Origin: an uncultured Clostridia bacterium
GTDB lineage: Bacteria > Bacillota > Clostridia > Oscillospirales > UBA644
Direction: 5' to 3'
DNA length: 6,249 nt
NCBI GenBank assembly: GCA_904502105.1
Contig: CAJGDF010000110.1
Span: 1-6,249 of the forward strand
The notes under the pieces are model-generated. The model was given only the letters and a program-made list of their open reading frames with translations, made no database searches and was not told the origin of the DNA. Below, in pieces: positions 6,242 to 6,249 of the stretch. Every line of letters starts with the position of its first letter. Position 1 is the first letter of the stretch. A program made the position numbers and the translations under genes.

Positions 6242-6249
6242 TTTATTCA

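Noticed and set aside
1..6249. tRNA, rRNA, CRISPR array, insertion sequence or riboswitch
   Set aside because: No cloverleaf-like sequence, regularly spaced repeat, transposase or terminal inverted repeat was seen; nearly every base is covered by the transporter operon.

Overview
The window is almost entirely one minus-strand operon for an Opp/Dpp-type (PepT family) peptide ABC importer. In transcription order, right to left, it holds oppB (permease), oppC (permease with a large extracytoplasmic insertion), oppD (ATPase with a very large cytoplasmic insertion), oppF (ATPase with a smaller insertion) and a short DUF3899-like membrane protein. The genes are packed extremely tightly: a 1-base overlap, a 3-base gap, an 8-base overlap and a 5-base gap. 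The Shine-Dalgarno-like sequence of each downstream gene lies in the last codons of the gene before it, so one transcript with coupled translation is expected. No promoter, no terminator and no substrate-binding protein (OppA) gene is visible; the window is cut 8 bases upstream of the oppB start.

The organism is probably a member of the Bacillota, most likely a clostridial (Oscillospirales/Lachnospirales-type) gut or anaerobe lineage. This is inference from the strong AGGAGG-type ribosome sites, the moderate G+C (low 40s percent, judged by eye), the Gram-positive style OppD C-terminus that lacks the usual cysteines, the oversized OppC, and the DUF3899-like protein. No 16S or other marker is present to confirm it.

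Region by region: 1-116 is markedly AT-rich (30 G/C in 116 bases) and reads as the acidic C-terminal end of an unidentified plus-strand protein. 93-440 is the DUF3899-like gene, apparently missing its last membrane segment. 446-1570 is oppF, 1563-3734 oppD, 3738-5282 oppC and 5282-6241 oppB. The composition break near 117, together with the truncated minus gene, suggests a rearrangement or assembly junction there.

Working model: OppB and OppC form the membrane channel, and OppD and OppF form the ATPase heterodimer; all ATPase motifs are intact, so the importer should be functional. What is unusual is that three of the four core subunits carry added domains: about 205 residues on OppC outside the membrane, about 375 residues in the helical subdomain of OppD, and about 65 residues in OppF before its Q-loop. 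This is the most interesting aspect of the window. It looks like an elaborated version of a known transporter rather than a new system.
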